Position numbers and translations under genes: made by a program. Shown here piece after piece: positions 35,201-46,441 of a stretch of DNA of 64,000 nucleotides. The stretch comes from Antedon mediterranea (lineage: Eukaryota > Echinodermata > Crinoidea > Comatulida > Antedonidae), in the NCBI RefSeq assembly GCF_964355755.1, contig NC_092674.1, forward strand, positions 12,093,001 to 12,157,000, written 5' to 3'. The notes under the pieces are model-generated. The model did no database searches and had not been told where the DNA came from. It saw nothing but the letters and a program-made list of their open reading frames with translations. Each line of letters begins with the position of its first letter. Position 1 is the stretch's first letter.

Positions 35201-38200
35201 ATTTTGCTTTAGGGTTTATATTTATAACATTAGCTTTAGAAAATAAATTTCAGATTGAACATACCTCGAACTCCTTTTCAAAGTTTTTCACTGGATCAAT
35301 ATTCTTTGAAAAGACGTACGATTGAAGATCTTGAATAGCAATTGGTTGATGTGTAACTTCATGTGTACTGGTGTTGGTATAGATTGGTTCTAAGTCAATC
35401 TCATTGTTAGAGATGCCTCTTTCATCATTCATGCTGGTGTCATTGTCGGCATAATTATCGACTGGTCTGTCGGCCTGAATTTTTCCTGATATAGTAGTAT
35501 ACGCAAATGTACATTTAGAAGAATTTATTCGTAGAAATTATAATCGGTTTATCATGTTAAGATCATTGATATTGTTAAAATAGTAGACATGTAAGTACTG
35601 TAATTACACTTTTAAGTAAACAATTTTAACCTGTTTTATCTTCTGGCAAAACAGGTACAAAGTCTTCAGATGGTCTTTGATCAGAGTGTTTTGATATCTG
35701 ATGTCGTCTGTAGATAAGATAAGAAATACCTAATTCATTTGTAGTTAACTGTAACATTTTGTTATGGCTACATTATCAAGGCTATTATAATTGTGAAGTG
35801 TTACGATTTAAGGAACGAAAATATAGAAACATGAATTATATTTATATTGCAAATGTTAACAAGTTCCGGTAATTTAGCACAAAGAAATAACACTTTACTG
35901 TCAAAAAACTCAATTAGTGAGGATTTTACAAATACTGCTCTGTTTGGTGCACTGTTTCAGCCTGCACTGCATGTGTATAAATGATTAATCACTAAAACAA
36001 CATCATGTTTATGTACCTTTTTATCATTATTAAATAAATAATGATAATTAGTGTAATCACAACAGCTGCAGATCCGGTAATTGATCCTATAATAAGACCT
36101 ACAACAAGAGAAAAAAAATATTATTCTGTATATTAAGATGAGTCTGCATTGTTTAACTACACATCCAGATTACAGATATTAGTAAGATAGGCCTACTATC
36201 TTATAATTACACTGTATTGGATACTTAGCTTTAATGTTCTAAAACTAACATTTCCAACTATACGGTAGTAAGGCATACAAAACATTGTTCTGACAAGTTC
36301 GTCACATACCTGTGTTTGATGCTTCTTCTTCTTGAGCTAATGTTGTTATACTAGATTCCTTTGAAAATTGGCCATACCCTTTTAATGTCATTGCTGCTAC
36401 CTAACAAAGGTGAAGAATTTGTTGAAACTATTATAAAAATAAAAATGTTTCAACATTACTAATGCCAAACAATTTTTATATGGTTCCAAATTTATATTTT
36501 AATTCAATTCATTTTTATTGGTCTCATTCAAAATACAGAATCAGAAAATATTTGTTCATTCACTCTAGCAGATAAAAAAGTTAAATAATTATTTAGATTG
36601 TTAATTATAATACCAATAGTGGACAATGGATGATTTATTGTCGTGTGCTAGGCTAAAATCTGTACTTACTTTCACAAGGTAAATTTTATTTGGGAAAATG
36701 CCGTCTTCTATTTCTATGTTCTGTTCTGTAGTTGTCTTAAACATCTCCTCGGTGTTATCCGAGGTGATAGAGATGTTGTAAATTTCTACTTTACATGAAT
36801 TTATAAAAGATGGAGACCATTCTAAAGAAATAGACGTCTGAGTAGATGAGGTTTCGGTTATATTTGGAATTCCCGGAACTGTAACACAAGAATTAATCAA
36901 ATGTGATTGTTTTTTAAAATGTTAATTCCTGAAATCTTTAAATTAATTCCCAAAACCAAATATTTTCATAATAGAATAATAGACCAACTTGATATTTAAA
37001 TATTTCAATTTATGCAAATTAGACATTATTGTTGATTTGTTTACTATATTTTTATATATTATATTTTATTTAGTTACATAAATCGTTATCGTTTTCATTA
37101 TATTAAAAGTACGTTTCTGTTTTTTCGCTTTGGTGATGACAAATGTCAATAGGCTACAATTCATTCCAAGCTTAAGCTTTCATTTATGTGTTTAGCCTAA
37201 TTTGTTAGTCGCATAAAAAGAGAACTTTTCACAAATTCAACCATCCCAATAAAAAAGACTAATAATTCATTGTTACAACAAACATCGCTGCTATCTCTAC
37301 TGATTACTACATCATTAATTACTAACTAAATATATTATAATTGCTATACACCCCTCAATTGCTTTGTTTTGTTTGTTTGTTTTTTTTAATGTTTAACTTA
37401 CATGCGGTCAGTGTTGTCATTATCATTTTGTCGGCAGGACCGGTGACGTTTTGAAATGATGCAGATACTTCAAATGTATACGTAGTACATGGTTGTATAT
37501 CGTTGTCAAATAGAAGCTGCGTTTTTTCCGTAGTTCCTACTTGATTGTTAATTTCTGTGCTGAGTGAGTAATGATACATTATCTTACTTTCCACTTCTTT
37601 GCTACATGTTGATTTATTCCATGATATAACTATTGATCGTTCCTCGGCTGTGTGTTTTTGTAACGTTGTATCTAAATAATACAATGTCATATAGTATTAT
37701 TGTTCTATTCTATTTCAAAGTCAATCGAACATCAAAATGATAATAGAAAAAAAAATCAGTAGAGTTAGTAAAGATAGTTAATTAATTAATTCTGAATAAT
37801 CTATTGCGTCGTGATAAGTTTTGGGATATTGGAAAAAAGCATTCTTTAGTGGAAAAAACAAAGCAAAATATGATTGACACCAAGCAAGAAAGACAAACTT
37901 CAACACAATTCAATTCAATTTATGTAGGCCTACGTGTATTACTTATACGGCAAACAAAAATTGCCAGCAAAAGTAAAATACCTGACGGTGCTGTTAGTTG
38001 ATTATAATCGTCACTCCATGGTCCAATAAAATGTTCATTATTAACAAATCTTGCTTTAAAACTATATTCAATGCATTCCGATAGATTTTGAAAATTCAAA
38101 GCATTGTCGCTATCATTGGCAGTGTTTATTTCTCCATTGGGTAATACAACTTGAACTTGATAAAGTATAATGTCGTCACATTGAATGCTGTAAGTACTGT

Positions 38201-40642
38201 CATCAGCCACCTGCAATATTAATCAAACAGTCCATCGAATAATTTGAGTTTACGTAACATTTTGAGACGGGTAATATTCATTACAAAACTTGTAATACAA
38301 TGATTTCCTGCAGAACTACTAGTAGATAGTCAAAAAGACGAAAATTGCAAATTTGTTTTTGTACTTTACTCTACTGACATTTGAGGGATGAATTGTGTTG
38401 GGGAGAGATTGATGAACGCCTTTAATAAATATTTTAACTGATGATGTTATAAATATGTTTTTATTCCTTTTGTTTCTGTTTTTATTTGCTATTACAATAA
38501 AAATAAACAGTTTTCTTTAAATTACTTTTACCTGAATGTTGATGCCAATTTCCTTTCCAGAAACAGACGTGAATAACACATTCGGCGAAACCATAGGTTC
38601 TATACATATAAATACAGGCATTGAACAAATTGTACCGTATTAATACAAAAACATAGGTTGATATGTACGAGGCATTATATAAGCCGTTCTATTATATAGA
38701 TATAAATTTGTTATCAGGTTAAAATAAATATTGTAAATATTCTTAGTAACAGTACAAGGCCATATAGATGGCTGCAGTCACGTGCTTAGTGTTTACCGAC
38801 CGACCGACCAACCTACCGACTGACCAAAATTACTGAACATGTTTAAAAATGTTGAAATGTTTAAAAACAGTTATATTTTTTTAATTTACACGTGCGTAGC
38901 CTGTCACTTTTGACGTGCTCGTATAACGTAATTTCGAGTTGAAAAGTAAGTCAAGAAAACAAAAATCGGGCAAAAAAAATGCGCAATAACATTTAACGTG
39001 CAGTGCGCGCGCAAAAATCTGCGCACTCATGGCAATTTTGTAAACGCTTAAAATCACATGAAACGTACTCTTATTTCATCGAAAATAAATTTTGAAAATT
39101 GTAAGCGCGCGTACGCATGCGTTACATGCGCTACGCACGTAATTGTATTGCCATATGATGAGTTATGCCCTGAAATGTATGAGTACCAAATTTTATTTAA
39201 TTGTGATTCATGGTTGTGAAGATATGTTTACAAACGTGATTTCGTTAAATCGTGCGTAGACCGCGTAATTTTTTATTGCGCACCGTGAAAACATAACCAC
39301 ATCGATTCCTGGCCATAAGGAATATACTGTGAAAAATTGACGTAGCTAGATTAAACTGATATCAAGATAAGGTCAGAAAGCGATAAAACGCATAGTGATA
39401 CCGGACCGACAGACAGACCGACAGACCGACAGACCGACTGAACTATAGAGTTGCTTCCACGCGACTAAAAAGGCAAATGAAACAAACTATAATCACCTAA
39501 TCCTCTTGTTTTTTTATTATAATGTTGATCATTTATTTATGGTGATAATAAGGGCACAAAAACTATAATAAAGTAACAATAGATACGTTGTATATTTACC
39601 TGAGCAAATTGTTTGTGTTTCCCCTTGTGGACTCGGTGGACCAGTAGAGTCTGTATCATAAACGTTCCTTGAATGTCGAGCGTAAAATACAATATTGTCT
39701 TTAAGTTCAAGTCCGGTTACATTCACAATATTAGTATGTCTGCTTTTCACAAATGACCATTTGGTATCTGTACTCAACCTATACCAAAGTTGATGTTCTG
39801 TGATGGTTCCTGTTCCATAATCTTCACCATAGATCCAGTTTACGTCAAAAGAAATAGATGTTGCCATCTGTTTAATGACTCTTGGCGGTTCTCTCATGTA
39901 AGGCAAAGCTTAATAATAATATATCAAAGAGGTTAAATTGCCTATAATACTCTATAATGTTATTACCTACGTAACACCACACACAATAAACGTTGAACTA
40001 TAAACATAACAGATCTACTTCAATTGTTTAGAAACGGTAAGAAATTGGTTTATATTATAATTAAGTAAATATCTAAACAACGTACCAACACTGCAGTTGG
40101 GTCCAGCCCATGCTTCATCACAACCATCATCACAATTTCCATCATCCCGATTACAATTATCAGAGTTGTTACAATGACATGGATAGTTACACAATTCTCC
40201 AAAGTTGCCCACCGGACATGGGCCTGTTGATACTAAGGTTTAAAAATATATAAAAAAAAAATCATACATCAAAATGTGTTAACCATGAGTACACACTCGA
40301 TTGTTCACAAACTAACATAACTTAATTAAGAAATTTTTCAATCTGATCTTTCAAACGATCATTTTACAAAAATAAACATACCTTGGCACTGTGGGCCTTC
40401 GTGTCCATCAGAGCAAGTAGATGTACAACCTGTTGCTTTGTGACAATTGTTTTGACAATTGCATTTCATTTGGCATCCGGAACCATACAATCCATCAGGA
40501 CAATCTTAACATGTAGAAACACGTATGTTATGTATACGAATGAGAAAATTTGTAAATAACTTAGTATCTTATGATTTTCACAGAGAACAGAGACCTGTGT
40601 TGTATTGTTTTATGTGTGTGATGATGATGATGATGATGTTGT

Positions 40643-40673
<31 letters not shown>

Positions 40674-43600
40674 GAAGATAACGATGAAGATAACGACAAC
40701 GATGAAAAATAGCGAACATTTGATTTACAGCTGACATAGTAGGCCTATCGTCAACGTTTGACTACCTTACGTTGTTTGTCAACGACCAGCCGAAATCGTC
40801 TAAATAATTATTATAACGGTTATAATAAACAAAATAAAGAGACGGTTTATTCGGTGCTATATAGAGAAACATAATATTGTTTTTAATCACTATTTTGATA
40901 TTTTGTTTTCTATTAATATTTTGACAATGCACAGCAAGCATGTATTTCATCATTGTTGACCTTAAATGATAATATTATTTTTGCTATATATTGAATACGT
41001 AAGACATTTAAACATTATTTACTATCTTTGCAATCCAATCCTTGGTATCCAGCAGTACAACTGCAGCCAACAGGATCAGGAGGACAGACCAATTTACCTC
41101 TGCAAGCATCTGAATTTTCCGAAGAGCACACAGTCTCACAATCACGACCCCAATAGTTATAGTTACATGCTATGACCAAAAATGATTTTTTTAAAGTTTT
41201 TCCTGTAATTTTGATGATTTTTTTTATTGATTGATTGATTGATTTATCAAACATTTCCTTATTTTAAATAGTGTAAATCACGTTATGAATCATAAATACG
41301 TAGCACAAATGGGTTCCTATTATATTTAAGGAAGTATTAATAAATGTATTTGCCTACATAATAAAATTATTTAAATAAATTATGAAATATTAATTTATGA
41401 AGTTAAAATATAAAAATCGGAAAATGAGTAAAATTGAATTCTCTGATATGCCTATAAGTTCTATTATAGAAAGTCAAGTTAATCGGAATAAAAATGGAGC
41501 CAGAAGGCAAGTTACGAAACTAAACAAAATGTTTTATTTGTATAGCAAGCTCTTGTAATAGTAGTAATGCTTTAATGATGCTGTAGTAGGCCTCGCATTA
41601 TCACTGTTAGTGCCCTTCCGTTCCTGACGTGCAGTCGATATTATTTAGTCAACATTGGTTATGAGAAGATTATGCAGAATATCATAATGTTAATTACAAC
41701 ACTCAGTGTGTATGATAATTTGATAGGAAGGTGTAAGGTTAAAGATGTATTGTCCCTTGAAACACAAAAAAATGAAGGTCAAAATATTCTAAATTTAAAG
41801 TGGCCATATCAAAGTAATATTAAAGTTATTCACTTTAAGTCGAAAATTTGAGCAAAAAACAACAAGTTTACGTAATTAACAGGTAAATTAGTTTGATTAC
41901 ATTTCATCTGGAAAATCGTCACGAGCGAAAGTAAACAAAGATTTCAAACCATGAGTTATGCATTATGCATATGCTAAATTAGGATTGTTTACAACTCGTC
42001 ACGGTTAAGAAGGTATTTTCACACAGATCATGAGGAAGTTTTATGATTATGCATACAGAGTAGCCAAACAAGCGCGTTTCATTATGGGATATGTTTTGAT
42101 TAAAAACTTTGACTGGAAGTCAAAGTTATTTTTTTAACAAAAAAAACGTCTGTATTTCAGTTAAAAATTTTTTTTTTTCGAAAAATGTTTGGTGATAGTT
42201 AATAACTATTATGAAATCTTTTATTTTTTATTTTTTTGGAATTAGTCAAAGGGACAATACATCTTTAAGTCTATTTTAACATTATAAGAAGTTAAGTGTT
42301 AGGACTATATTATAGGTCTCGCGATTAACTGTTTCTTATTCTGGCTCTCTTGATTACTATGTTCGTACAATTTAGTTTAAAATGGTGTAATTACAGAGTT
42401 AAAGCTATTCATAACAATACAAATATGTTTTAATAATTCACTCAGGATATGTTGTTACATGAACCTATTCACTGTATTTGGTATGTTTATTTCTGCTGAT
42501 ATACTTTTTGTCTTTGAATGAGGACTCCCGTGTAGTATAAATTACTTCAGTTAGGTAGAATTCATAATTATATAAATCTATTTTTAACTTTAGTCAAAAA
42601 ACTGGAATACATGCTTGGGGAACGTATTGACCAATAACAAGCGACGTGATTTGTCAATCTTAGGTACTGTAGACATAGAAAGTATATATGCAAACTAAAT
42701 TTATTTTCTAGAATGTATTACCGGTATTTGTTTTCAATTATCTAGGCATCGAAACGTCAAATACCTGTTTCACATTGTATTCCTCGAAATCCAGGTGTAC
42801 AAATACACAACCCCGTTTTGTCATCACAAACTCCACCATTGTAACAAACTGGACAATCCATTTCACAAGCTGGTGGACTCCACTTTGGGGAAGGGCAATC
42901 TGAAAGTGTTATTTTATGTTATAGCTAAGTCCCAGTCGGATAAAACTGGTTGAATTAACGTTAATTCAACGTTACCTGACGTCGGAAAAGTGTTGAAAAT
43001 GAAAATTTGCATCAACGAATATGTCAACTTTGATTCAACATAGAAATGATCAACGTTGAAACAACGTAAAAATAAGTATTGTTCAAATAACGTCGGACAT
43101 TGAAAAAGGAAGATTTGCATCAACATAAATGTCAACGTTAATTCAACGTTAAAATCATCAACATTGATCCAATGTTGAAATTAGTTGAAATTGAATTAGT
43201 TGACACAACGTAATAATTTAGTTGAATAAGAAAGTTTACATCAACGTAATTGTAATTGTAGAATAATCAACTAAATTCAAGGTAAAAATTTTAACATTAA
43301 TTCAATGTAAAACTTTCAACATTTAATCAACGTATACAGATCAATGTTGATTCAATGTAAATACATTTTACCGTTGATTCAACATAAAAATTATAAACAT
43401 AACATTAAATCTGTTTAGTTGAATAACAGCGTACATAACATACATTCCAAAATAGATAAAGCTGAAATCTGTTGCATTTTCAATGGAAATACGTACTGAA
43501 GTTGAATTAGTATCTAATTTGAATCAACGGTAAAAAACAAAAGTGGTACAGTACTGGGTGTTACGTCGCAGAATCCATCAATAGTAAAATTTCATAAAAT

Positions 43601-45139
43601 ACTATTCTTTCTAATATTTAATTTCTTTAAAAACAAAAAATCATATTCAATCGGGTGTTATCAAATCCAAGCAACAATCAAATCATCCTGGATGTTCTCA
43701 GGTATAAAAGTTTAGTATCCAAAATTTAATATACGAATCAGTTTCTCAACTAACTCCATTGAATAACATATTGGCTGAATAATACGCAATTATACAACAC
43801 ACGTCACAAGTGTCGACGTGTCTCCAGTAGTAGACCATACAAGCATCCCACAGTGAGTTTAGTTTACTTTTATGACAAACGCAAGGAAAAATAAGAATGT
43901 TGATTTTTAAATTTTCCAGGTGGAATTAGCTTTAGTGCAAGTGCATTTTTTGTCTAATTATTGTACTGTTTATTGTTTTTATGAAGTTCCTTGTGAAAAT
44001 AAATTAAATCGAATTAAATTAACTCTTACCTCGTACAATCAGTCTCATTATCCCGTTATTACCATCAGGAACATTATCTTGAAAACATTCGTATACGCCG
44101 CCATCTTGTGCTCGTATATTCTCAATGTTGATTGATAGCGTGTTGTTCCATATGACGTTACCATAATTACGTCTCCATTTGAGACCATCAACTTTTGCTA
44201 ATGATTCAGCCTGTATGGTGACAGAATCACCAACGCTAACTGTCATTGTTTTCCTCAAAATATTGATATTAGCTAAAAATGATATTAACAATTTTAAAAA
44301 CGCTTTTAGTAATTATATATTTGTTAATTAATTTCGTCCATTTACAAAATGCATTTGATTATAAACTGTACTACAATAATAAGCAAAACGTAAGGCAAGT
44401 TACATTTTTGTATTTTTCGTACATTACTGTTTACGTTAAATAATTGTACCCAATGTTCATTGACAATACTGTGTTAATACTCCGGCACAGAACAAATTCT
44501 AAACCGCCCGGTGGTGATATGCTGAAACTTAATTAATTCATTTGAAACGATAACGATGAGGAAATATGTGAGAATGAGAAAAACCCAACCAAAATTTGAA
44601 CCTGGAACCTCCTGCTTGATATGCAGATGTCCTTACCATTAGACCACTGGTGTTTATGGTGTTGTTCAAATTCGATTTGATATCGACTCTTTAACACTCT
44701 TGACGGCGGCGGGATCTCCGATATCATTCATTTTCATTATCATTTTAATAATTATTAGTCAGTTACTTTAACAATGTAATGTATTCTTTACCTTCTTTAT
44801 TAATTATAACAATTGCCGTTCTTGTGCATACATCTCTTAGTTTTGCCTCAATTGAAAATACACCAACTTGGTTTGGTATTTTAGTTGAGTGGATAATAAC
44901 ACTAAGGCGAGTCCATACATCAGACGAATGTTTTAGGAGTCTAGTATCATTAGGAAAAACATACGTGTTGTCTATTGATGTTGTGGCCCAGGTTACATTT
45001 TTTAGTCCCCGTTTGTCGTTTAGTATTCCTATTGAAATGTCAGTTGTACTATCCCCTCTCAGGGTATAACCACGAACGGTTGAATCTTCAGACATAACTT
45101 GTGGTCTTTCTGAAAAGCCTGCTATATCAAGTATAAGAT
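26297..45139 (-). CDS. Receptor-type tyrosine phosphatase with Tie-like Ig/EGF/FN3 ectodomain (29 exons, 5' incomplete)
   Basis: I reconstructed 29 exons with AG/GT borders. Together they give one open frame of 1480 residues plus stop; the first exon takes one base from an upstream exon not found here. Approximate residue order: N-terminal module 1-116, Ig 117-197, four EGF-like 198-378, four FN3 379-770, transmembrane helix 771-797, juxtamembrane to 880, PTP D1 880-1155, PTP D2 1175-1450. The Ig-EGF1-EGF2-EGF3 series matches Tie-family receptors in order, Cys spacing and key phrases. Ectodomain exons are phase 1-1 modules. D1 keeps all catalytic motifs; D2 is degenerate. It should sit at the cell surface and remove phosphate from tyrosines on membrane-proximal proteins; ligand unknown. 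Introns are loaded with MITEs, SINE heads and LINE ends, yet no exon is broken, which argues for a working gene. Confidence 0.9.
26571..26735. mobile_element. MITE fragment related to the 47.1-47.3 kb MITE
   Basis: The segment shares CTACACTAT at the left, then AATTGTG.TG.GCC.ATAT, GA..ACGTCATACCATATTTG, and CTAGTTTGATAGTG.AGAC at the right, with 47155-47285. The outer GC-rich ends are missing. It lies in the last intron of the phosphatase gene. Confidence 0.6.
27139..27372. mobile_element. 234-bp inverted-repeat element with a tRNA-like core
   Basis: Arms of about 50 bp: left GTTTTGCCCTACCTTGACGT then ACTTCATACTAAGTA; right is the inverse (TACTTAGTAAGAAGT, then AGTAGGGCAAAAC). Between them is a 69-base tRNA-like sequence on the minus strand (27218-27286). 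The whole resembles a foldback MITE that has taken in a tRNA-type pol III unit. It lies in the last intron of the phosphatase gene. Confidence 0.7.
27218..27286 (-). tRNA. tRNA-like sequence (pseudo-tRNA or SINE-type head)
   Basis: On the minus strand box A TGGCTAAGAGG (27270-27280) and box B GGTTCGAGTATC (27225-27236) are correctly spaced. An anticodon stem CCAGA/TCTGG encloses the loop CTAGTTA, which would give anticodon AGT (Thr). The acceptor stem CTCGGTG/ACCCGAG pairs only partly and no variable-loop or CCA anomalies help. It is therefore more likely a pseudogene or repeat head than a working tRNA. Confidence 0.5.
27685..27835. repeat. ~73-bp tandem duplication
   Basis: The phrase CAAAACTGGTACTGCTCCTA followed by AAGATTAAGTAGTACACTTA occurs at 27685 and 27758. 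A third, truncated start (CAAAACTG) is at 27828. The spacings are 73 and 70 bases. Intronic. Confidence 0.75.
27873..28000. repeat. Short array of TTACAAAGTGCGA-like motifs
   Basis: Six variants of (TT)ACAAAGTGCGA(A/C)A occur in about 130 bases: at 27876, 27902, 27925, 27952, 27963 and 27983 (approximate). Spacings are irregular, 11-27 bases. Intronic; function unknown. Confidence 0.65.
30020..30316. mobile_element. Two adjacent copies of the CTTGGTTCCCAC MITE family
   Basis: Copy one (about 30020-30172) and copy two (about 30181-30316) share TTTGGACGTAA, the palindromic middle (CAAGCGATAGATTATTCGAA in copy one) and GTCCTTGCGTTACGTCCTAG. Copy two ends TGGGAACCAAG like the 21.7-kb copy. Intron of the phosphatase gene. 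Confidence 0.65.
30604..31143 (+). mobile_element. LINE 3' end with TGATTAC tail
   Basis: Codons to the TAA at 30874-30876 read FNRASEPHHYNTRFSFKNYV, then ILYYGPIIGNKLFDNLKN and HCVKKYLVSEYST. This is the C-terminal signature of CR1/Jockey-like LINE proteins (NTR.., WNxLP-type region). About 250 bases of 3' UTR and a (TGATTAC)2-type tail at 31127-31143 follow. It lies antisense in a phosphatase intron. Confidence 0.75.
32331..33033. other. Phosphatase intron with a degenerate tRNA-like SINE head
   Basis: Apart from the tRNA-like piece at 32822-32888, I recognise nothing in this intron. Confidence 0.4.
32822..32888 (-). ncRNA. tRNA-like SINE head, degenerate
   Basis: On the minus strand TGGTGTAATGGTTA (32868-32881) fits box A and GGTTCAATTTC (32829-32839) fits box B. 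The anticodon arm does not close well. It is best read as a pol III-derived SINE head, not a tRNA gene. Confidence 0.4.
33499..34025. other. Phosphatase intron without recognisable feature
   Basis: About 530 bases of mixed sequence; nothing was identified. Confidence 0.4.
34972..36098 (-). other. Phosphatase gene: transmembrane and juxtamembrane exons
   Basis: Exon 36017-36098 encodes GLIIGSITGSAAVVITLI then IIYLIMIK, a single transmembrane helix followed by basic residues. Exon 35631-35707 encodes RRHQISKHSDQRPSEDFVPV. Exon 35265-35485 ends with the classical PTP entry segment (AIQDLQSYVFSKN, then FEKEFE). Exon 34972-35059 carries the KNRY-type motif TKNRYANVIP that starts D1. Confidence 0.85.
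36310..39908 (-). other. Phosphatase gene: FN3 exons
   Basis: FN3-1 is one exon, 39600-39908. FN3-2 is split by a phase-0 intron: 38532-38599 and 37982-38210. FN3-3 is 37402-37671 (donor GCAT|GTAAGT). FN3-4 is split: 36670-36878 and 36310-36400; the latter also encodes a Ser/Glu-rich stalk (LAQEEEASNT). Typical FN3 phrases are visible: ISFDVNWIYG, IVISWNKSTC, ISLEWSPSF and IQPCTTYTFEVSASF. The intron between FN3-1 and FN3-2 holds a GGTC-bounded repeat. Confidence 0.8.
38776..39466 (-). repeat. GGTC-bounded dispersed repeat, copy 2
   Basis: Inverted relative to the copy at 12.7 kb. It has a GACC-type array at about 38800-38825, the CpG-rich body (ACGTGCAGTGCGCGCG, GCGTACGCATGCGTTAC), and a second (GACAGACC)n array at about 39410-39440. 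The outer ends are AGTCACGTGC and CCACGCGACT, a short imperfect inverted repeat. It sits in the intron between FN3-1 and FN3-2. Confidence 0.75.
40620..40690 (+). repeat. (GAT)n microsatellite
   Basis: A run of GATGATGAT with GTTGTT and AAGATAACG interruptions, in a phosphatase intron. Confidence 0.85.
41743..42264. mobile_element. TTAA-flanked MITE, copy c (longer)
   Basis: Ends AGATGTATTGTCCCTT and AAGGGACAATACATCT are inverted. TTAA flanks both (41739-41742, 42265-42268). It is about 520 bp, longer than copies a and b, with a middle (TTATGCATTATGCATATGC) absent from them. It lies between two EGF exons. Confidence 0.8.
42940..43420. repeat. Degenerate array of TCAACGTTGATTCAACGT-like motifs
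   Basis: About 480 bases are packed with CAACGTTG/CAACGTTA cores, both strands alike because the core is palindromic. Examples are TTAATTCAACGTT, ATCAACGTTGAAACAACGTA, GTCAACGTTAATTCAACGTT and TCAATGTTGATTCAATGTA. The regular partner is TTTGCATCAAC. It lies between the Ig and first EGF exons. Confidence 0.75.
43421..44029. other. Remainder of the Ig-EGF intron
   Basis: No feature was recognised, apart from AATAAATTAAATCGAATTAA near 44000, which resembles a LINE short-repeat tail. Confidence 0.35.
44030..45139 (-). other. Phosphatase gene: N-terminal module and Ig exons
   Basis: Exon 44792-45139 (348 nt, acceptor GTCACAG, donor AAG|GTAAAG) encodes 116 residues beginning ILDIAGFSERPQVM. It contains several N-glycosylation-type motifs (NVT, NDT) and only one Cys, and its fold is not recognised. 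Exon 44030-44272 (243 nt) is an Ig-like domain: VGDSVTIQAES, LKWRRN, then the F-strand NIRAQDGGVYECF and MRLIVRG. The QDxGVY and RLIVR phrases recall the Tie Ig2 domain, which likewise runs straight into the EGF modules. Both exons are phase 1-1. Confidence 0.8.
44592..44652 (-). ncRNA. tRNA-like SINE head
   Basis: On the minus strand TGGTCTAATGGTA (44634-44646) fits box A and AGGTTCAAATT (44593-44603) fits a mutated box B. An anticodon-like stem CTGC/GCAG encloses ATATCAA. Flanking DNA (44520-44750) is probably the rest of the SINE, but its ends are unclear. It lies in the intron between the N-terminal and Ig exons. Confidence 0.45.
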
Positions 45140-45390
45140 CTGTGACGAAAATTAAAAACGTAAAATATATTGTTTTTCTTAATAAAAAGTTAATGTAAAA
45201 CAAGAAGAAAGCCTACTTAATCCGATTATACTGTAAATAGGTCTCTGTGCACTATATGAGCAATAGGCTCGTAGATAGACACACACATCGACTATCTGAT
45301 ACGTCAACAATTATGCTTAAAATACAGCCATCGTTAAAAATCAATTAACAATTGAATATGTAAAGACGGTGAATACACCTTCACGTCAAG

Positions 45391-46195
45391 ATGAGCCGAG
45401 AAAGAAGAAATAGCGAAACAAATAATTATATCAGAGAAAAATATCAAGTTCTACTAGCTCCAGAATCATTCACTCTTCTTGACTCTGAATGCGGGACCCA
45501 GACGGAACCAAAGCAACAGAAGTGGGTATGCTGAGGCGGGAATTTCGAACATTCCAAAGGGTAAGATAAACTCAATCATTTTAAATTAGGAGGCCTTGAT
45601 CGAACGAATTGAAAAGATCGAACATAAACAAACGGAACTAGAAAAATCGATCACATTTATCAGAGATTCAATCGTAGAGATGGAGAAGAAAATCGTATCA
45701 TTTTGTATGGAGATTAAAGCGGTTAAAAAATCAATGGACGCCAACTGGAACAAAGTCCCATTACTTCAAAATCATTTAATTAAATCTTTAAACTTAAGTA
45801 CAAATTCTTTTAATTTGAGATTCGGTGGAATTAAGGAAAACACAGATGAAATTCTAATTAAAATTGAGAAAATCAATGAAATCATAAAGAACGATCTGAA
45901 GCTATCGAACATTTATTACAATCGAAAACGCCCACCGTACAGAAAAGCCACGTACTTTGTTTCAGACACAGCCCTACCAAGTACTGATGCAAGCCAAAAC
46001 AGGACATGTGTTGAAAAATAAGGGGATAAGGAAAAAGAAATATAGTCTCAAAGAAACAAAACAGGAACCTATACAGAATAATAACAAAGTCTTCGTAAAT
46101 ACTACGATGTATGTAAAAAAAATTAAGAAGCAATCAATTTTATTTGCAGTTTCAGTTGCAGTTTCAGTTTTTATTTACCAATATAAAACATAGTG
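45391..46195 (+). pseudogene. LINE ORF1-like relic (coiled coil plus RRM entry motif)
   Basis: An ATG at 45391 opens 47 codons that stop at 45532-45534. A second open stretch, 45596-46021, encodes a coiled coil (LIERIEKIEHKQTELEKSIT) followed by FNLRFGGIKENTDEI, the RRM-like entry motif of LINE ORF1 proteins. The end carries TTGCAGTTTCAG repeats (46144-46172). The broken frame and short tail make it a dead fragment. It lies just upstream of the first phosphatase exon found, on the opposite strand. Confidence 0.5.
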
Positions 46196-46441
46196 TAAAT
46201 GAATTATTATGCATAAAAAATTTAAGGATGACCAAAAAAGAGCAAAGCTCGTACAGTATTTGGCCACCTTAGCAAAATAATTAATACATGATACAAACAT
46301 AATTGAAGCATGTAATTGTACATGAAAACACCTTTTGATAACTTATGAATATCATACACAGTTAAGTTAAGACTAGCAAATAATGGTGGTGAATGCTTGT
46401 GTTGCTCCTATTTTAGCTGCATCGTGCCTTTCCGAGAGATA

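Larger units (their letters stand above)
40086..42899 (-). other. Phosphatase gene: four EGF-like exons
   Basis: Each module is one phase 1-1 exon. Exon 42765-42899 has CPVCYNGGVCDDKTGLCIC then TPGFRGIQC. Exon 41023-41169 has YWGRDCETVC, then CPPDPVGCSCTAGYQGLDC; the donor is A|GTAAAT. Exon 40382-40504 has DCPDGLYGSGCQMKCNCQ, then CSDGHEGPQC. Exon 40086-40223 has PVGNFGELCNYPCHC, then DEAWAGPNC. The first three parallel the three EGF modules of Tie receptors, including the distinctive PDPxGCSC core of the second. The fourth is extra. Confidence 0.85.

Noticed and set aside
44763-45203. Hydrophobic stretch upstream of the first phosphatase exon as a signal peptide
   Set aside because: The frame begins with TTG, not ATG, and contains the polypyrimidine tract and GTCACAG acceptor, so it is intron.
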